DNA from: JAIQFL01 sp035295745 | Lineage (GTDB): Bacteria > Acidobacteriota > Terriglobia > Bryobacterales > Bryobacteraceae | Assembly: GCA_035295745.1 (NCBI GenBank) | Contig: DATGIL010000072.1 | Location: 183,603 to 247,602 of the forward strand | Reading direction: 5' to 3' | DNA length: 64,000 nucleotides | Part shown: piece by piece, positions 38,395-49,800 of the stretch | Position numbering within the stretch: position 1 is the first letter of the stretch | Layout of the letters: each line of letters begins with the position of its first letter | Notes under the pieces: model-generated | Database searches by the model: none | The model's input: the letters and a program-made list of their open reading frames with translations, nothing else | What the model was told of the DNA's origin: nothing | Position numbers and translations under genes: made by a program

Positions 38395-40302
38395 ATGCTA
38401 AGCCACAGGCTGTTTTACGCTACTGTTCTCGCCGCCACTTCGATCCTCTTCGGCGGATCCGCGGCTGCTCAACCCGCCACTAACGCCTCGCTGAAGGGCA
38501 CGTACAACGTCCGCTATCTGGGCGCGAACGTCGACTCCAACAATCCTGCCGATGAAGCAGTCAGCTTCTCCGGGCAGATGACTTTCGACGGAAATGGGGG
38601 CTTCACCGTCACTGGACAAGGGGTCTATGCAGCCAACGCGAACCAGAGCTTGTCGATTCTCTCCTCCGGACAATACACCGTGCTTCCCGGCGCGATCTTC
38701 GCGATGACCAATCCGTTCGATTCTTCCGGCAATACCACCCTGTACGGCGGCATCGGCAACGGCGTTCTCACCGCCAGCAGCACTGATACTGTTTATACCG
38801 ATATCTTCGTAGCAATTGCGGTGGGCGCCAGCGAATCCGTCGCCACTCTGAGTGGCAACTATTACCTGGCCAGCCTGGAATTCCAGAGCGGCGAATTCGG
38901 GTTGACCCGCAATACTTTCTTCACCGCCGCCGCTGATGGCAAGGGCGGTTTTGGCAATCCTTCCATTCAAGGCACCGCTATCAATCTGAATAATGTCGCC
39001 ACAACCCAGACCAGCACCGGAGTCACTTACACACTCAACGCCAACGGCACCGGCACCGTCACCTTTCCTGCGCCATCGGGTGTCTCCACGGCTGCCAACC
39101 AATTACTGGCTGGCAGTAAGATCCTCTATGTGTCGGCGGATGGAAGCTTCTTTGTCGCCGGCGGACAGACTGCCTACGATATGATTCTGGGCGTCAAAGC
39201 GCTCTCGGGTAATGTCAGCACCGCTCTCAGCGGTTTGTATTTCACTTCATACCTGGAAAACTACGCGGCCGGCAGCGATGCCGACGGTTTGTATGGCTCC
39301 CAAGGGTCGGCCAACGAGGTCAACAGCATTACCACCGAGTTTGCGCATCAGCGCACCAACTGGGAATTCTACGGCTCTTACGACTTTACGACCGCTGGCG
39401 GATTCTCCTTAAACGGAGACGGCACCGCTCCATCGCCTGGATTCGCCAAGTATGTGGTGGGCGCGAATGGTAACATCGTCATCGGATCGGGCGACGATAC
39501 GAACTATCAGCTCGCCCTGTATATCAAGGCCCCGGTAATTACGGGCTCCGGCGTGTTCCTGAATCCACAGGGCATTGTGAACGCAGCCAATAACATCCCG
39601 TTTACCGCGCAGGTAGTGCCGGGCGAAGTGGTTTCGCTGTTCGGCACCGGCCTTTCCGGCGTGACCATGACGGCTCCTACGCTGCCGTTCCCCACCACCT
39701 TGGGTGGCGTCTCGGTGAACCTGTCGTGGATCGATTTCAACAGTGGCAAGACACTCACTGCGCAGGCGCCGATTTACTTCGTCAGTCCCACCGAGGTTTC
39801 CGCAGTCATCCCATACAACGCGCCTGCCGATGGGTCGTACCTGAACTTCACGGTGTCGAACGGCGGCACTAACTCGAACGTCGCCACCGTGTACAGCGGC
39901 GCAACTCAGCCTGGTATCTTCACTGTGCCGGCGGGCGGCATCGGCAACGGCGCTATTCTGCATGCCGATTTCAGCCTGGTGACCACGGCCAATCCCGCCA
40001 AGGTGGGCGAGACGGTGCAGATCTATCTCACTGGACTCGGCCCCGTCTCGCCGGCGGTGAATGCTGGCGCGGCGGCGCCTTCGAATCCGCTGAGCACCGT
40101 GATCGATACAGCCGACCTCGGCGTCTATGTGGATGGCGTCCAGGCGAACTTTACTTTCGCCGGACTGGCTCCGACTCTCGGTGGATTGTATCAGTTGAAT
40201 GTCACGATTCCTTCGGGGGTGACTCTCGGACAGTCGGTCGGACTCGAGATTCTGACCTTGGATGCGGATAACATTCAGGCCACGATTCCGATCCATCAGT
40301 AA
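38395..40302 (+). CDS. Large secreted protein with C-terminal TIGR03437 domain
   Basis: The 635-residue product has a Sec signal (MLSHRLFYATVLAATSILFG, cleavage near AAA-QP). Residues ~30-380 are beta-rich repeats of the type TFDGNGGFTVTGQGVYAANA and TAAADGKGGFGNPSIQGTA. Residues ~385-635 form the TIGR03437 domain: GIVNAANNIPFTAQVVPGEV, VSLFGTGLSGV, PIYFVSPTEVSAVIPYNAP, NPAKVGETVQIYLTGLGPVS and GLYQLNVTIPSGV. That domain is strongly associated with Solibacter-type surface or exported proteins and is found at the C-terminus, suggesting a sorting or attachment role (inference). Confidence 0.85.
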   Translation: MLSHRLFYATVLAATSILFGGSAAAQPATNASLKGTYNVRYLGANVDSNNPADEAVSFSGQMTFDGNGGFTVTGQGVYAANANQSLSILSSGQYTVLPGAIFAMTNPFDSSGNTTLYGGIGNGVLTASSTDTVYTDIFVAIAVGASESVATLSGNYYLASLEFQSGEFGLTRNTFFTAAADGKGGFGNPSIQGTAINLNNVATTQTSTGVTYTLNANGTGTVTFPAPSGVSTAANQLLAGSKILYVSADGSFFVAGGQTAYDMILGVKALSGNVSTALSGLYFTSYLENYAAGSDADGLYGSQGSANEVNSITTEFAHQRTNWEFYGSYDFTTAGGFSLNGDGTAPSPGFAKYVVGANGNIVIGSGDDTNYQLALYIKAPVITGSGVFLNPQGIVNAANNIPFTAQVVPGEVVSLFGTGLSGVTMTAPTLPFPTTLGGVSVNLSWIDFNSGKTLTAQAPIYFVSPTEVSAVIPYNAPADGSYLNFTVSNGGTNSNVATVYSGATQPGIFTVPAGGIGNGAILHADFSLVTTANPAKVGETVQIYLTGLGPVSPAVNAGAAAPSNPLSTVIDTADLGVYVDGVQANFTFAGLAPTLGGLYQLNVTIPSGVTLGQSVGLEILTLDADNIQATIPIHQ

Positions 40303-40319
40303 CTCGAACGCTCGAGATA

Positions 40320-40540
40320 TATACGCGTTCTTTACGAGCCGCGACCGTGAGAAGCTGTGAAAAATCCGACTGTCCCACGTCGCGATGGACAGCGCTTGCT
40401 CACGCGCGCGGCTCGCAAGCGCATTTATCGCGAACGTATTTGAGTAGCTTACGATCCGCGACCGTGAGGGAGTGACCTTACAATCCACGTCGGTAAGGGA
40501 GTGATCATACGAGCCGCGACCGTAAGGGAGTGATCCCGGG
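40320..40540 (+). repeat. Family B repeat cluster (3-4 degenerate units)
   Basis: Recurring GAGCCGCGACCGTRAGNGAG-like cores at about 40336, 40450, 40480 and 40510, plus a CTTGCTCACGCGCGCGGCTC segment at 40395-40414. It lies between the convergent ends of the TIGR03437 gene and the propeller gene, in the same orientation as the 53.5 kb cluster. Confidence 0.75.
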
Positions 40541-40690
40541 ATCGCGGATCATCAAACGTCGCTGCATCGAGTTCTGGCGCAAGTCAAGTGTGCCAGCGAG
40601 GTGTGATGGAATCAAGCCAGATTGTCCGGTCCCCGGTGTAGTCTCCGGGGCCGGACCGATTTTATGGCAGACTTCGTGGACCTCCGAAAT

Positions 40691-40736
40691 GCGTCGACAA
40701 GAGTGTCGACGCGGCAAAGAAGAGTCTTTGCGCCAC
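40691..40736 (-). repeat. Family A hairpin repeat, single arm
   Basis: On the minus strand it reads GTGGCGCAAAGACTCTTCTT then TGCCGCGTCGACACTCTTGT and CGACGC, with the GCGTCGACA/TGTCGACGC hairpin. It lies 9 bp downstream of the propeller gene stop and may act as its 3' hairpin. Confidence 0.75.
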
Positions 40737-40744
40737 GGCCTGTA

Positions 40745-43405
40745 TCAGCGCACGGCGAACGTGGGTGTCTCCAGAAGTCGCGCCTTTTGCATGAGCTTGA
40801 CGCCTCCCGTTTCCAGCGTCACTACGTACTCTCCGGGCGGCATTGCTGCCCGCGCCTGACCACCGCGTCCGCCGCCACCGCCTCCAAAGCCGCCGAAGGT
40901 CTCGGTAGATACTCTATTGATCCCTGCCTTCTGTGACCCCGTCAGTGTCCGCACCACCTTCCCGCTCAAATCGGACACCGTCACCGTGACGGCCTGGCCC
41001 GCGTCCTGCTTCAGGTAGTAGTAAATCTGCAGTCCGTTGGGCTCGTTGGGCGTGATCGGGAAGCTGTCGCCGTTGAACCGATAGTTGCCTTGCGCGCCAT
41101 CGCGACGGATCGGCTTCGGCTTCACCGTGAACAGGTACGGCCCCTTCAGATTCTCCTCCGTCATCTCCCGAATCGGCGCGATGTCCGTGACCCAGATGCC
41201 GCGCCCATAGGTGCCCGCGACCAAGTCCTGCTCGCGCGGATGAATCACCATATCGGTCACGGCCGCCGGAGGCATACTGCTCTTCAACGCGACCCAATGC
41301 GCGCCCCCATCCACCGACACATACACTCCGATGTCGGTACCGGCGAAGAGCACGGAAGCCTTCTGTGTGTCCTCCACGATGACGTTCACCGGCCACTGCG
41401 GCAGGTTCTTCGAGATGTTGGTCCAGGTGGCGCCGAAGTCGGTGGTCTTGAACAGATAGGGCTTGAAGTTATCCTGGCGGCGGCCCGTCTTGGAGGCGTA
41501 TGCGGTGCCTGCCGCGAAGCGCGACGCGTAGACGCGGCTCGTCCACACGTCTTCGGGACCTCCCGCTGCGGCGATGTTCTTCGTCACATCCGCCCAGTTC
41601 GCGCCGCCATTCTTCGAAACCTGCACCTTGCCATCGTCTGTCCCTACCCAGAGCACTCCGGGCGTCACAGGCGACTCCGAAATCGTCACGATGGTGCAGT
41701 ATTGAATCGCGCTTCCAGCGGCGCTGCGATTGGTCTTCTCCGGATCGTTGGTCGTCAGATCGGGACTGATCTCCTGCCAGTGATCGCCGCGATCCACTGA
41801 ACGGAACAGCACCTGCGCCCCCGCGTACAGCGTCTGCGGATTGTGCGGCGAGAGCACCAGCGGAGCGATCCAGTTGAAGCGCAGTGCGGGCTCGCCTTGC
41901 GGCCTCGTGGGCACGATGCGTACGCGCTCGTGAGTCTTCTGGTCGAAGCGCCCGTGGCCGCCGAACTCCTGCGTGTTGTAGACCCAGCGGCTGTCGCTCG
42001 GGTCCACCTGGTTATACATGCCGTCGCCAATGCCCACGGTGGACCAGTCCTCGACTCCCACGCTGCCCGACCAACTGTTGCTCGGTCCCTTCCAGCTCTC
42101 GTGATCCTGCAGTCCTTCGTAGATGTTGTACGGCGTCTCCATGTCCACGCCCAATGCGTAAACCTCGCCGCCGCGGATGGTGAGGAGGTGCTGGCTGGTG
42201 CGGCCCCCGTCGAACGACTGGTACACGCCACCGTCTGAGGTCGCGATCATGTGGTCGGAATCAGCTGGATCGATCCACAGGGAGCGGTAATCGCCGAAGG
42301 CCCGCGCGAAGCTTCTCGGCGAGCCGCGTCCACCCCACGTCTTTCCACCGTCTTCGGAATGATTGAAGCTCGATCCCGTGATCCAGACGCGCTCGGGATT
42401 GTTGGGATCCACCGTAAGTTGGTTGAACGAATAGCCGGCCTTTCCGCTGACGTCGACATCATCCGGATTCACGCGCCTCCAGGTCATGCCCGCATCATCG
42501 GTCCGATAGACCTGGCCGTTGATGGTGTTGAGCGGATTCGTCGCCCCGGGCCGCAGATTGTGATTGTCGTAGACGGCGTAGAGTGTATCGGGCTTGCTCC
42601 GGCAGATATCCATGCCAATCCGGCCCATAGGTCCCTTCGGCAATCCGTTGGTCAACTCCTTCCAGGTAGCGCCGCCATCGGTGGTCTTGTAGATGCCCGT
42701 TCCCGGGCCGCCGTCGTTGATCACCCATGCCAGGCGCAGATGCTCGTAGGTGGCCGCATACAGCACCTCGGGATTACGCGGATCGCGCACCAGATCCACC
42801 GCGCCCACGCGGTCGCCGACATAGAGCACCTTCTTCCACGTCTTCCCACCGTCAGTGGTCTTGAAAACGCCGCGTTCCGCATTCGGCGTGGCGAGATGCC
42901 CCAAGGCGGCAACGTAGACGATCTCTGGCCGTGTGGGATGAATTACGATCCGCGCGATATGCTGGGTGTCGCGCAGTCCCATGTTCTGCCAGTTCTTCCC
43001 GCCATCGGTCGACTTGTAGACGCCGTCGCCCCAGTACGCGCTGCGGGTCGCCGAGTTGTCGCCGGTGCCGGCCCAGACCACGTTCTCGTCCGACGGCGCC
43101 ACCGCGATCGCGCCCATGGAATAGATACTCTGGCCGTCTAACACGGGCTCAAACGTCACACCACCATTGGAAGACTTCCACACGCCGCCCGAGCGCAGTG
43201 CGGCGTAGAGGACAGTGCGATGTGCCTTGGCAGGACTCTCCGGTACGGCCACGCCAATCGTCCAGGCACCCGTCTTGAACGGCCCCAGATTTCGATACGT
43301 CAGGCCATTGAGCAGGGCTTCATCGACAACTTGTGAAGGCAATGGCGGGGCAAGCCAGACAGTGCCCGCGATCAGACAAAGTACGACGGAATTCCGGATC
43401 GGCAT
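40745..43405 (-). CDS. Secreted VPS10/BNR-type beta-propeller protein
   Basis: I chose ATG 43405 (MPIRNSVVLCLIAGTVWLAP), a signal peptide; the TTG 9 bp upstream is less likely. The 886-residue protein repeats the sortilin/BNR signature many times: WKSSNGGVTFEPV, YKSTDGGKNWQNM, FKTTDGGKTWKKV, YKTTDGGATWKEL, YRTDDAGMTWRRV, NHSEDGGKTWGGR, KTTDFGATWTNI. This indicates a double seven- to ten-bladed propeller. GTYGRGIWVTDIAPIREM then closes the fold, and a Gly-rich C-terminal beta domain follows (FGGFGGGGGGRGG). Such proteins are often labelled glycosyl hydrolase, but I see no catalytic evidence. It is encoded next to the GH2 enzyme in the same direction (24 bp). Confidence 0.85.
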   Translation of the reverse strand: MPIRNSVVLCLIAGTVWLAPPLPSQVVDEALLNGLTYRNLGPFKTGAWTIGVAVPESPAKAHRTVLYAALRSGGVWKSSNGGVTFEPVLDGQSIYSMGAIAVAPSDENVVWAGTGDNSATRSAYWGDGVYKSTDGGKNWQNMGLRDTQHIARIVIHPTRPEIVYVAALGHLATPNAERGVFKTTDGGKTWKKVLYVGDRVGAVDLVRDPRNPEVLYAATYEHLRLAWVINDGGPGTGIYKTTDGGATWKELTNGLPKGPMGRIGMDICRSKPDTLYAVYDNHNLRPGATNPLNTINGQVYRTDDAGMTWRRVNPDDVDVSGKAGYSFNQLTVDPNNPERVWITGSSFNHSEDGGKTWGGRGSPRSFARAFGDYRSLWIDPADSDHMIATSDGGVYQSFDGGRTSQHLLTIRGGEVYALGVDMETPYNIYEGLQDHESWKGPSNSWSGSVGVEDWSTVGIGDGMYNQVDPSDSRWVYNTQEFGGHGRFDQKTHERVRIVPTRPQGEPALRFNWIAPLVLSPHNPQTLYAGAQVLFRSVDRGDHWQEISPDLTTNDPEKTNRSAAGSAIQYCTIVTISESPVTPGVLWVGTDDGKVQVSKNGGANWADVTKNIAAAGGPEDVWTSRVYASRFAAGTAYASKTGRRQDNFKPYLFKTTDFGATWTNISKNLPQWPVNVIVEDTQKASVLFAGTDIGVYVSVDGGAHWVALKSSMPPAAVTDMVIHPREQDLVAGTYGRGIWVTDIAPIREMTEENLKGPYLFTVKPKPIRRDGAQGNYRFNGDSFPITPNEPNGLQIYYYLKQDAGQAVTVTVSDLSGKVVRTLTGSQKAGINRVSTETFGGFGGGGGGRGGQARAAMPPGEYVVTLETGGVKLMQKARLLETPTFAVR

Positions 43406-43429
43406 CGAGGCCAAGTTATCACGATTTCG

Positions 43430-46045
43430 TTACTCCACGTTCCAGCCGTCTACTCGGATCTGGGCCTTGGCGCCGCCCAGCAGTTTGCGCGCAAAGGTGG
43501 CCGTCACTTCGCGCTTCTCACCGGGCATCAACTCGAAGTAGTTGTCTTCCCAATACACCGGCTTGACGTCGCTGCCCGAGTCGCCTTTCAGCACCGTCAG
43601 GTGGACCATGAAGGCGAGTTGGGTGCCGGTGTTCTCCGCAGTCACGTGTTCGACCTGTTCCGTCCCCTTTTGCTCGCTCCGCGACGTCACGCCGACCTTC
43701 GTGCCGGGCAGTTTTTCCAACGCGGTCAGATCGGCGTACGTTTTGATCGGCGTGTAGCGCCCGTTCCCCGCTGCCCAGTCCGAGACGTCGTCCTGAGTGG
43801 AGAGCCAGTAGAAGTTGGAACTGACGCGCTTGCCCGAAGGATCGTCCAACGTCAGCCTCACGAAGTACGTCTTCGAGAGCCCGTCGATGGCCGGGATGGC
43901 AAATGGCTTCACCACTGCGTCCTCACCGACCTCGACGACTGCTGTTTTCGAGAACCTCTCGGTCAGATCGAGGTTGTAGACTTTTGCGGTTACGGTGTGA
44001 TTCGGAAAAGGAACCGGGTAGTCCGAGCGCAAGTGCGGGCTGACTACACACACCGACCGATCGTCGTACGAGTACTGCACGTGCAGCGGCTCGTTCGCCT
44101 TTTTCGTGCCGAAATACCCGCCGCCCGGCCGCAGATAGAAGTCGTAGAGATGCCAGATGGTCGACGGCCACGCATTGTTGAGCATCCACTGCACTACGCC
44201 GGTCGCCTGGTATTTATTGCGCCCGTAGGCCTCAAACATGGCGCGCTCGCCCTCATAGGCCATCGCCTGGCTCTTGCGCAGGTAGTCGTTCAAATCGCGC
44301 GCCTTGCCGTACCGCGCATCGAGCGCCGCCGTGAAGACCTTGACGTTGCGATAACTTCCGCCGCCCGCGTGGAAATTCCAGAAGTCGTCGATGGGCCACA
44401 GATGCTCGGGAGGCAGCATCTCCTTAAGGCTCTCGAGCACTGGAATCGCCGGCCCCGGACTCGTCTCCGTGTTGAATCCGAACGCGCCTCCTCGCTCGCG
44501 ATCCTGCAGCCAGTAATTCGGCGCCACATACTCGTACGGGCCGGGCATCTTGACGCCGGTAGGCCCCGCTGCCGTAGTGGCGGTCGCCGCCGATGAGACC
44601 GTAGGATTGGGCCAATGTTCCTCCTCGAACACCTTCAGATACGCCTTCTCCGCTTCGTCATTCGGCGAGTTGTCGCTGCCGTACAGAAACACGGAAGCGC
44701 TTGGATGATTTCGCAGGCGCCGGATCTGGTCGCGCAACGACTCCGCCGCCAGTTTGTAGTCCTCCGGCTTCCAGTTCTTCCAACGCTCCCAATACGAGCA
44801 GCAGCACCAGCCCGGCATCACCAGCATGCCGTAGCGGTCGGCGGTATCGAAAAAGTGCTGATTCATCATCTTGCCTTCCAGCCGGATGGTGTTCAGATGC
44901 ATGTCGCGGGCGTAGCAGATTTCGTTCTCTTCGCGTTCGTCGTCATAGCGCAGCAGCATGTCGGACGACCATCCGCCGCCGCGGATCAGGATCTTTTTGC
45001 CATTGATCAGGAAGAGGCGATGCCCCTCGCTGTCTAATTCGGAACGCGCCTCGCGGATGCCGAAATCCACCTCTTCGGCATCCGAAACGGCTGCGCCGGA
45101 CTCGAACTCCATCCGCAGATGATGCAGGTCCTGCGGTCCCATTCCGTAGGGCCACCAGAGTTTGGGCGCTGTGGCCGCGAGCGCGAGACTGTCTCCGGTT
45201 GTGATCGCCACGCGAGTGCTGTCCTTCGCGGCGAGGTGCACCTTCTTCGATACCGTGCGGTCGTCGAAACTCCCGGTGAGCGTGCCCTCAATCGCCTGGC
45301 TGCTGGTGTTCTTCAAGTCCGCATACAGGGTGAGTTCCGCCCGGTCTGGGGCAATTCGAAGGCGGCTCGCCACTTGGGTATTACGCACCGATACCGGGCC
45401 GCTCACCCGCAGGTAGACGTCGCGCACCAGCCCCATATCTTTGTCGGCTGGCATCGGGTTCCAGTCCACGTAAGTGATGGTGAGATCATTCTGCGTGGGA
45501 GCTGTCACTTCGACCGCCAAGACGTTGTCCGCGCCCGGTACCACGAGGTCGGTGACATCGAATTCGAACATGCGATACATCCCCACCGCCTGGTTGGAAT
45601 TGGCCACCCGCCGGCCGTTCAGCCAGATATCGGCCCGGTAGTTGATGGCGTCGAAGTTGAGCCACAGGCGCTTGCCTTTCAACGCCGTGGGGACCTTGAA
45701 CCGGGTCCGATACCACCATGGCACGGCGAAAGGACTATCGGCCGGCATCGGCAGATTGCTGAAGTTCATCCCGATGTTGTACGTGGTGCCGGGAATCGAT
45801 CGCAGATTCATTCCGAATTCGGGGTCGGCGTAAACCTTGTTCCGCACCAGCGCGGACAGCACCGTGGTAGGCACGCTGGCCGGGTACCAGGCCAGGGGAC
45901 GAAACCGGACGGAGGAGATCGTGTCGCCTTTCTCCGGCACTTTTGCCGACGATTGAACCAGCCATCCTGACGCGAGATCGATCCGCGAACCCGATTGTCC
46001 ATGCGCTACGGCCAGACAAAGGCACAACGCGACGACGAGTCTCAT
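43430..46045 (-). CDS. Glycoside hydrolase family 2, exo-beta-D-glucosaminidase-like
   Basis: The 871-residue protein has a signal peptide (MRLVVALCLCLAVAHG). A GH2 sugar-binding jelly roll follows (WYRTRFKVPTALKGKRLWLN, FDAINYRADIWLNGRRVANS), then an immunoglobulin-like domain and the TIM barrel (IRGGGWSSDMLLRYDDEREE, NTIRLEGKMMNQHFFDTADR). In the position where CsxA-type exo-glucosaminidases have their acid Asp the sequence is FLYGSDNSPNDEAEKAYL. The nucleophile segment FGFNTETSPGPAIPVLESLK carries the conserved Glu. It probably removes glucosamine from chitosan-like oligomers outside the cytoplasm. Substrate specificity is inferred from subfamily resemblance. Confidence 0.85.
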   Translation of the reverse strand: MRLVVALCLCLAVAHGQSGSRIDLASGWLVQSSAKVPEKGDTISSVRFRPLAWYPASVPTTVLSALVRNKVYADPEFGMNLRSIPGTTYNIGMNFSNLPMPADSPFAVPWWYRTRFKVPTALKGKRLWLNFDAINYRADIWLNGRRVANSNQAVGMYRMFEFDVTDLVVPGADNVLAVEVTAPTQNDLTITYVDWNPMPADKDMGLVRDVYLRVSGPVSVRNTQVASRLRIAPDRAELTLYADLKNTSSQAIEGTLTGSFDDRTVSKKVHLAAKDSTRVAITTGDSLALAATAPKLWWPYGMGPQDLHHLRMEFESGAAVSDAEEVDFGIREARSELDSEGHRLFLINGKKILIRGGGWSSDMLLRYDDEREENEICYARDMHLNTIRLEGKMMNQHFFDTADRYGMLVMPGWCCCSYWERWKNWKPEDYKLAAESLRDQIRRLRNHPSASVFLYGSDNSPNDEAEKAYLKVFEEEHWPNPTVSSAATATTAAGPTGVKMPGPYEYVAPNYWLQDRERGGAFGFNTETSPGPAIPVLESLKEMLPPEHLWPIDDFWNFHAGGGSYRNVKVFTAALDARYGKARDLNDYLRKSQAMAYEGERAMFEAYGRNKYQATGVVQWMLNNAWPSTIWHLYDFYLRPGGGYFGTKKANEPLHVQYSYDDRSVCVVSPHLRSDYPVPFPNHTVTAKVYNLDLTERFSKTAVVEVGEDAVVKPFAIPAIDGLSKTYFVRLTLDDPSGKRVSSNFYWLSTQDDVSDWAAGNGRYTPIKTYADLTALEKLPGTKVGVTSRSEQKGTEQVEHVTAENTGTQLAFMVHLTVLKGDSGSDVKPVYWEDNYFELMPGEKREVTATFARKLLGGAKAQIRVDGWNVE

Positions 46046-46090
46046 CAGCTTTTATCTCCAATTCGGACTCAGAAGTATTTTACCTTACAC

Positions 46091-46249
46091 GTTGCGCAAA
46101 CACTCCCGGTTGCCGAGACGCAACTCGACGCTTTTCGGGGCGTCCGCAATCTCTCCGTCTACAGATCACCTTGGCACCTCGAATTAGTGGACGCGCGAAA
46201 AGTCTCGACAGGAATGTCGAGACGGCAAGAAGAGTCTTTGCGCCACAAC
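46091..46249. repeat. Family A element, inverted pair (MITE-like)
   Basis: The left arm GTTGCGCAAACACTCCCGGT (from 46091) and the right arm ending AAGAGTCTTTGCGCCACAAC (46249) are inverted copies of family A. The right arm keeps the hairpin TCTCGACAGGAATGTCGAGA (46203-46222). It lies between GH2 and glpK. No coding capacity. Confidence 0.75.
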
Positions 46250-46273
46250 GTCTTACGTTATAGTGGCAGAGGC

Positions 46274-47752
<1,479 letters not shown>

Positions 47753-47834
47753 TCCCGATTACATCCGGGAAATGTAACAACCCTCACGTCTTTTATCGCC
47801 GTTAGTGGTTTCTATGCTGTATTCTGTGGAAGCC

Positions 47835-49652
47835 ATGAAGAAAGCCGCCGTTTGTTGGTTCCTCGCTCTCACACCACACCTCTTGCTCGCGCAAAACGGT
47901 TATCTGGTGCACAATCTCGTCGCCGACGACAAAACGACCGCGTCCGCCGACTTTTACGATCCTCGTCTGATCAATCCGTGGGGTAATGCCGTATCCACGG
48001 GTAGTCCTTTCTGGATCTGCGACTTCGGCGTGTCGACCTTATATACGGTCGCCGACACCGGGACGACGCCGCTGGGGACGCCCAACGCAACGACACAGCC
48101 TCTGGTGCCTGGCGCAAGCGGTGCCCCGCAGAAGGGAAGTTGCACCGGTATTGTCTCGACCGCTGCTTCGGGAGTAACGGCGACAACGCCTCCAAGTTTT
48201 CAGTTCAGCGCGGCGGGTAAAGGACCAGCAACAGCCAGCTTCATCTTCGTGACAGAAGACGGTACGCTTTCCGCCTGGTCGTCGACGATTGACGCCACAC
48301 AGGCTTTCATCCTCGTCAACAACGGCGGCAAAGCTGCCTACAAAGGACTGGCGATTGTGGGTGCACCGACGCCACAACTCTACGCCGCCAACTTCAAGAC
48401 TGGAACCATCGACGTCTTTGACGCAAATTTCAAGCCGGTGACTCTTGCGGCTGGAGCCTTTACCGATCCTCAGATCCCCGCGGGATTCGCGCCGTTCAAC
48501 ATCCAGTCTCTTGGGGGCAAACTGTACGTCACGTACGCCTTGCAGGACGCCAATGGTCAGTTTGATGTGGCGGGTCCAGGGAATGGGTATGTGAGCACCT
48601 ATGACAACACCGGCAAATTACTGCAGCACCTGGTGGGGCCCGGATATTTCAATCAGCCGTCGGCACTGAACTCACCATGGGGTTTGGCCTTGGCTCCCGC
48701 GACATTCGGCAGATATGCGAACACTTTGCTGGTCGGAAATTTCGGAGACGGCAAGATCAATTCCTACGATCCGAAGACCGGAGCCTTCATCGGCACGCTG
48801 ACGGATGCCACCGGGAAAGCGATCGCTTTGCCTGGTCTTTGGTCTCTGCTCTTCGGTAACGGTGGCAATGGCGGCGACAAAGACACTCTGTACTTCACGG
48901 CGGGCCCAGGCGGTCAGAAACACGGGATCCTTGGGAGTATCTCAGCCAATCCCAACCTGACGACTGCCGGTGTCACGAGTTCCGCCCAGACCGGCGCGGG
49001 ACTCGCGCCCAACTCCTTCGTCGCGATCAAGGGTACCGACCTGGCAGTCACAAAGCGCTCGTGGACGAAGGCCGATTTCGGTTCCACCGGGACATCGCTG
49101 CCAACCTCTCTCGACGGAGTCTCGGTGACGGTCAACGGAGAAACGGCTTACATTCAGTCCATCAGCCCGGTGCAGATTACGATGCTCACTCCTCCCGACC
49201 TGGCGACCTTCGGGAACATCCCGCTGGTGGTCAATAACAACGGCCTGACCACGACGCTAACGGTGAGTGTGCAGCCGGTGGCGCCCGCCTTTTTCCTCGC
49301 CGACACCGCGGGGCACATTGATGCGAACCATGCCAGCGGCGCGCCCATCACCACTGCCAACCCGGCTTCTGCGGGCGAAATTATCTCGCTCTTCGGCACC
49401 GGTTTCGGCGTGACGAATCCTCCAGCAACCGCCGGCCAGGTACCCTCCGGCGCGGCCCCGCTGTTGACGCTACCGACGGTGACCTTCGGCGGCACCAGCG
49501 CCACCGTGTTGTTCGCCGGTCTGGTTGGCCCTGGACTCTTCCAGATCAATGTGGTTGTGCCGTCTGGATTGACCAACGGCGATGTTCCGGTAGTCGCGAC
49601 AGCGCTGGGCACCAACTCGCCGTCTGGTGCGACCATCAGCGTCAAAAACTAG
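47835..49652 (+). CDS. Secreted TIGR03118 protein with C-terminal TIGR03437 domain (paralog 1)
   Basis: I chose ATG 47835 (MKKAAVCWFLALTPHLLLAQ), which gives a clean signal peptide. The 605-residue protein then reads NGYLVHNLVADDKTTASADF, YDPRLINPWGNAVSTGSPFW, ICDFGVSTLYTVADTG and later AAKFKTGTIDVFDANFKPVT-like text, the hallmark of the TIGR03118 propeller-like family. From residue ~370 it continues into TIGR03437 (GLAPNSFVAIKGTDLAVTKR, DGVSVTVNGETAYIQSISPV, GEIISLFGTGFGVTNPP, GLFQINVVVPSGL). It is a tandem paralog of the next gene. The 18 nt before both start codons are nearly identical. Confidence 0.88.
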   Translation: MKKAAVCWFLALTPHLLLAQNGYLVHNLVADDKTTASADFYDPRLINPWGNAVSTGSPFWICDFGVSTLYTVADTGTTPLGTPNATTQPLVPGASGAPQKGSCTGIVSTAASGVTATTPPSFQFSAAGKGPATASFIFVTEDGTLSAWSSTIDATQAFILVNNGGKAAYKGLAIVGAPTPQLYAANFKTGTIDVFDANFKPVTLAAGAFTDPQIPAGFAPFNIQSLGGKLYVTYALQDANGQFDVAGPGNGYVSTYDNTGKLLQHLVGPGYFNQPSALNSPWGLALAPATFGRYANTLLVGNFGDGKINSYDPKTGAFIGTLTDATGKAIALPGLWSLLFGNGGNGGDKDTLYFTAGPGGQKHGILGSISANPNLTTAGVTSSAQTGAGLAPNSFVAIKGTDLAVTKRSWTKADFGSTGTSLPTSLDGVSVTVNGETAYIQSISPVQITMLTPPDLATFGNIPLVVNNNGLTTTLTVSVQPVAPAFFLADTAGHIDANHASGAPITTANPASAGEIISLFGTGFGVTNPPATAGQVPSGAAPLLTLPTVTFGGTSATVLFAGLVGPGLFQINVVVPSGLTNGDVPVVATALGTNSPSGATISVKN

Positions 49653-49665
49653 TTCGAGTCACAAC

Positions 49666-49724
49666 CGGCACGGGCGATTGCAGCAAGTGTTAAAAAACCA
49701 ACATAAGCCGTAACGCCCGTGCCG
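49666..49724. other. 11-bp inverted repeat with 37-nt loop between tandem paralogs
   Basis: CGGCACGGGCG (49666-49676) pairs exactly with CGCCCGTGCCG (49714-49724). It begins 13 bp after the first paralog stop. It could be a transcript-end hairpin; there is no U-tract directly after it. Confidence 0.45.
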
Positions 49725-49800
49725 CCGATTCCCGCTAAAAGTGTAAAATCATTCGAGTTGTGGGCCTGCGCAAGGGCTTTCACTGTATTCTGTGGAAGCA

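Noticed and set aside
40745..43405. Calling the large propeller a catalytic sialidase
   Set aside because: Repeated SxDxGxxW Asp-box blades show only the fold; no catalytic Arg triad or nucleophile Tyr pattern was found.
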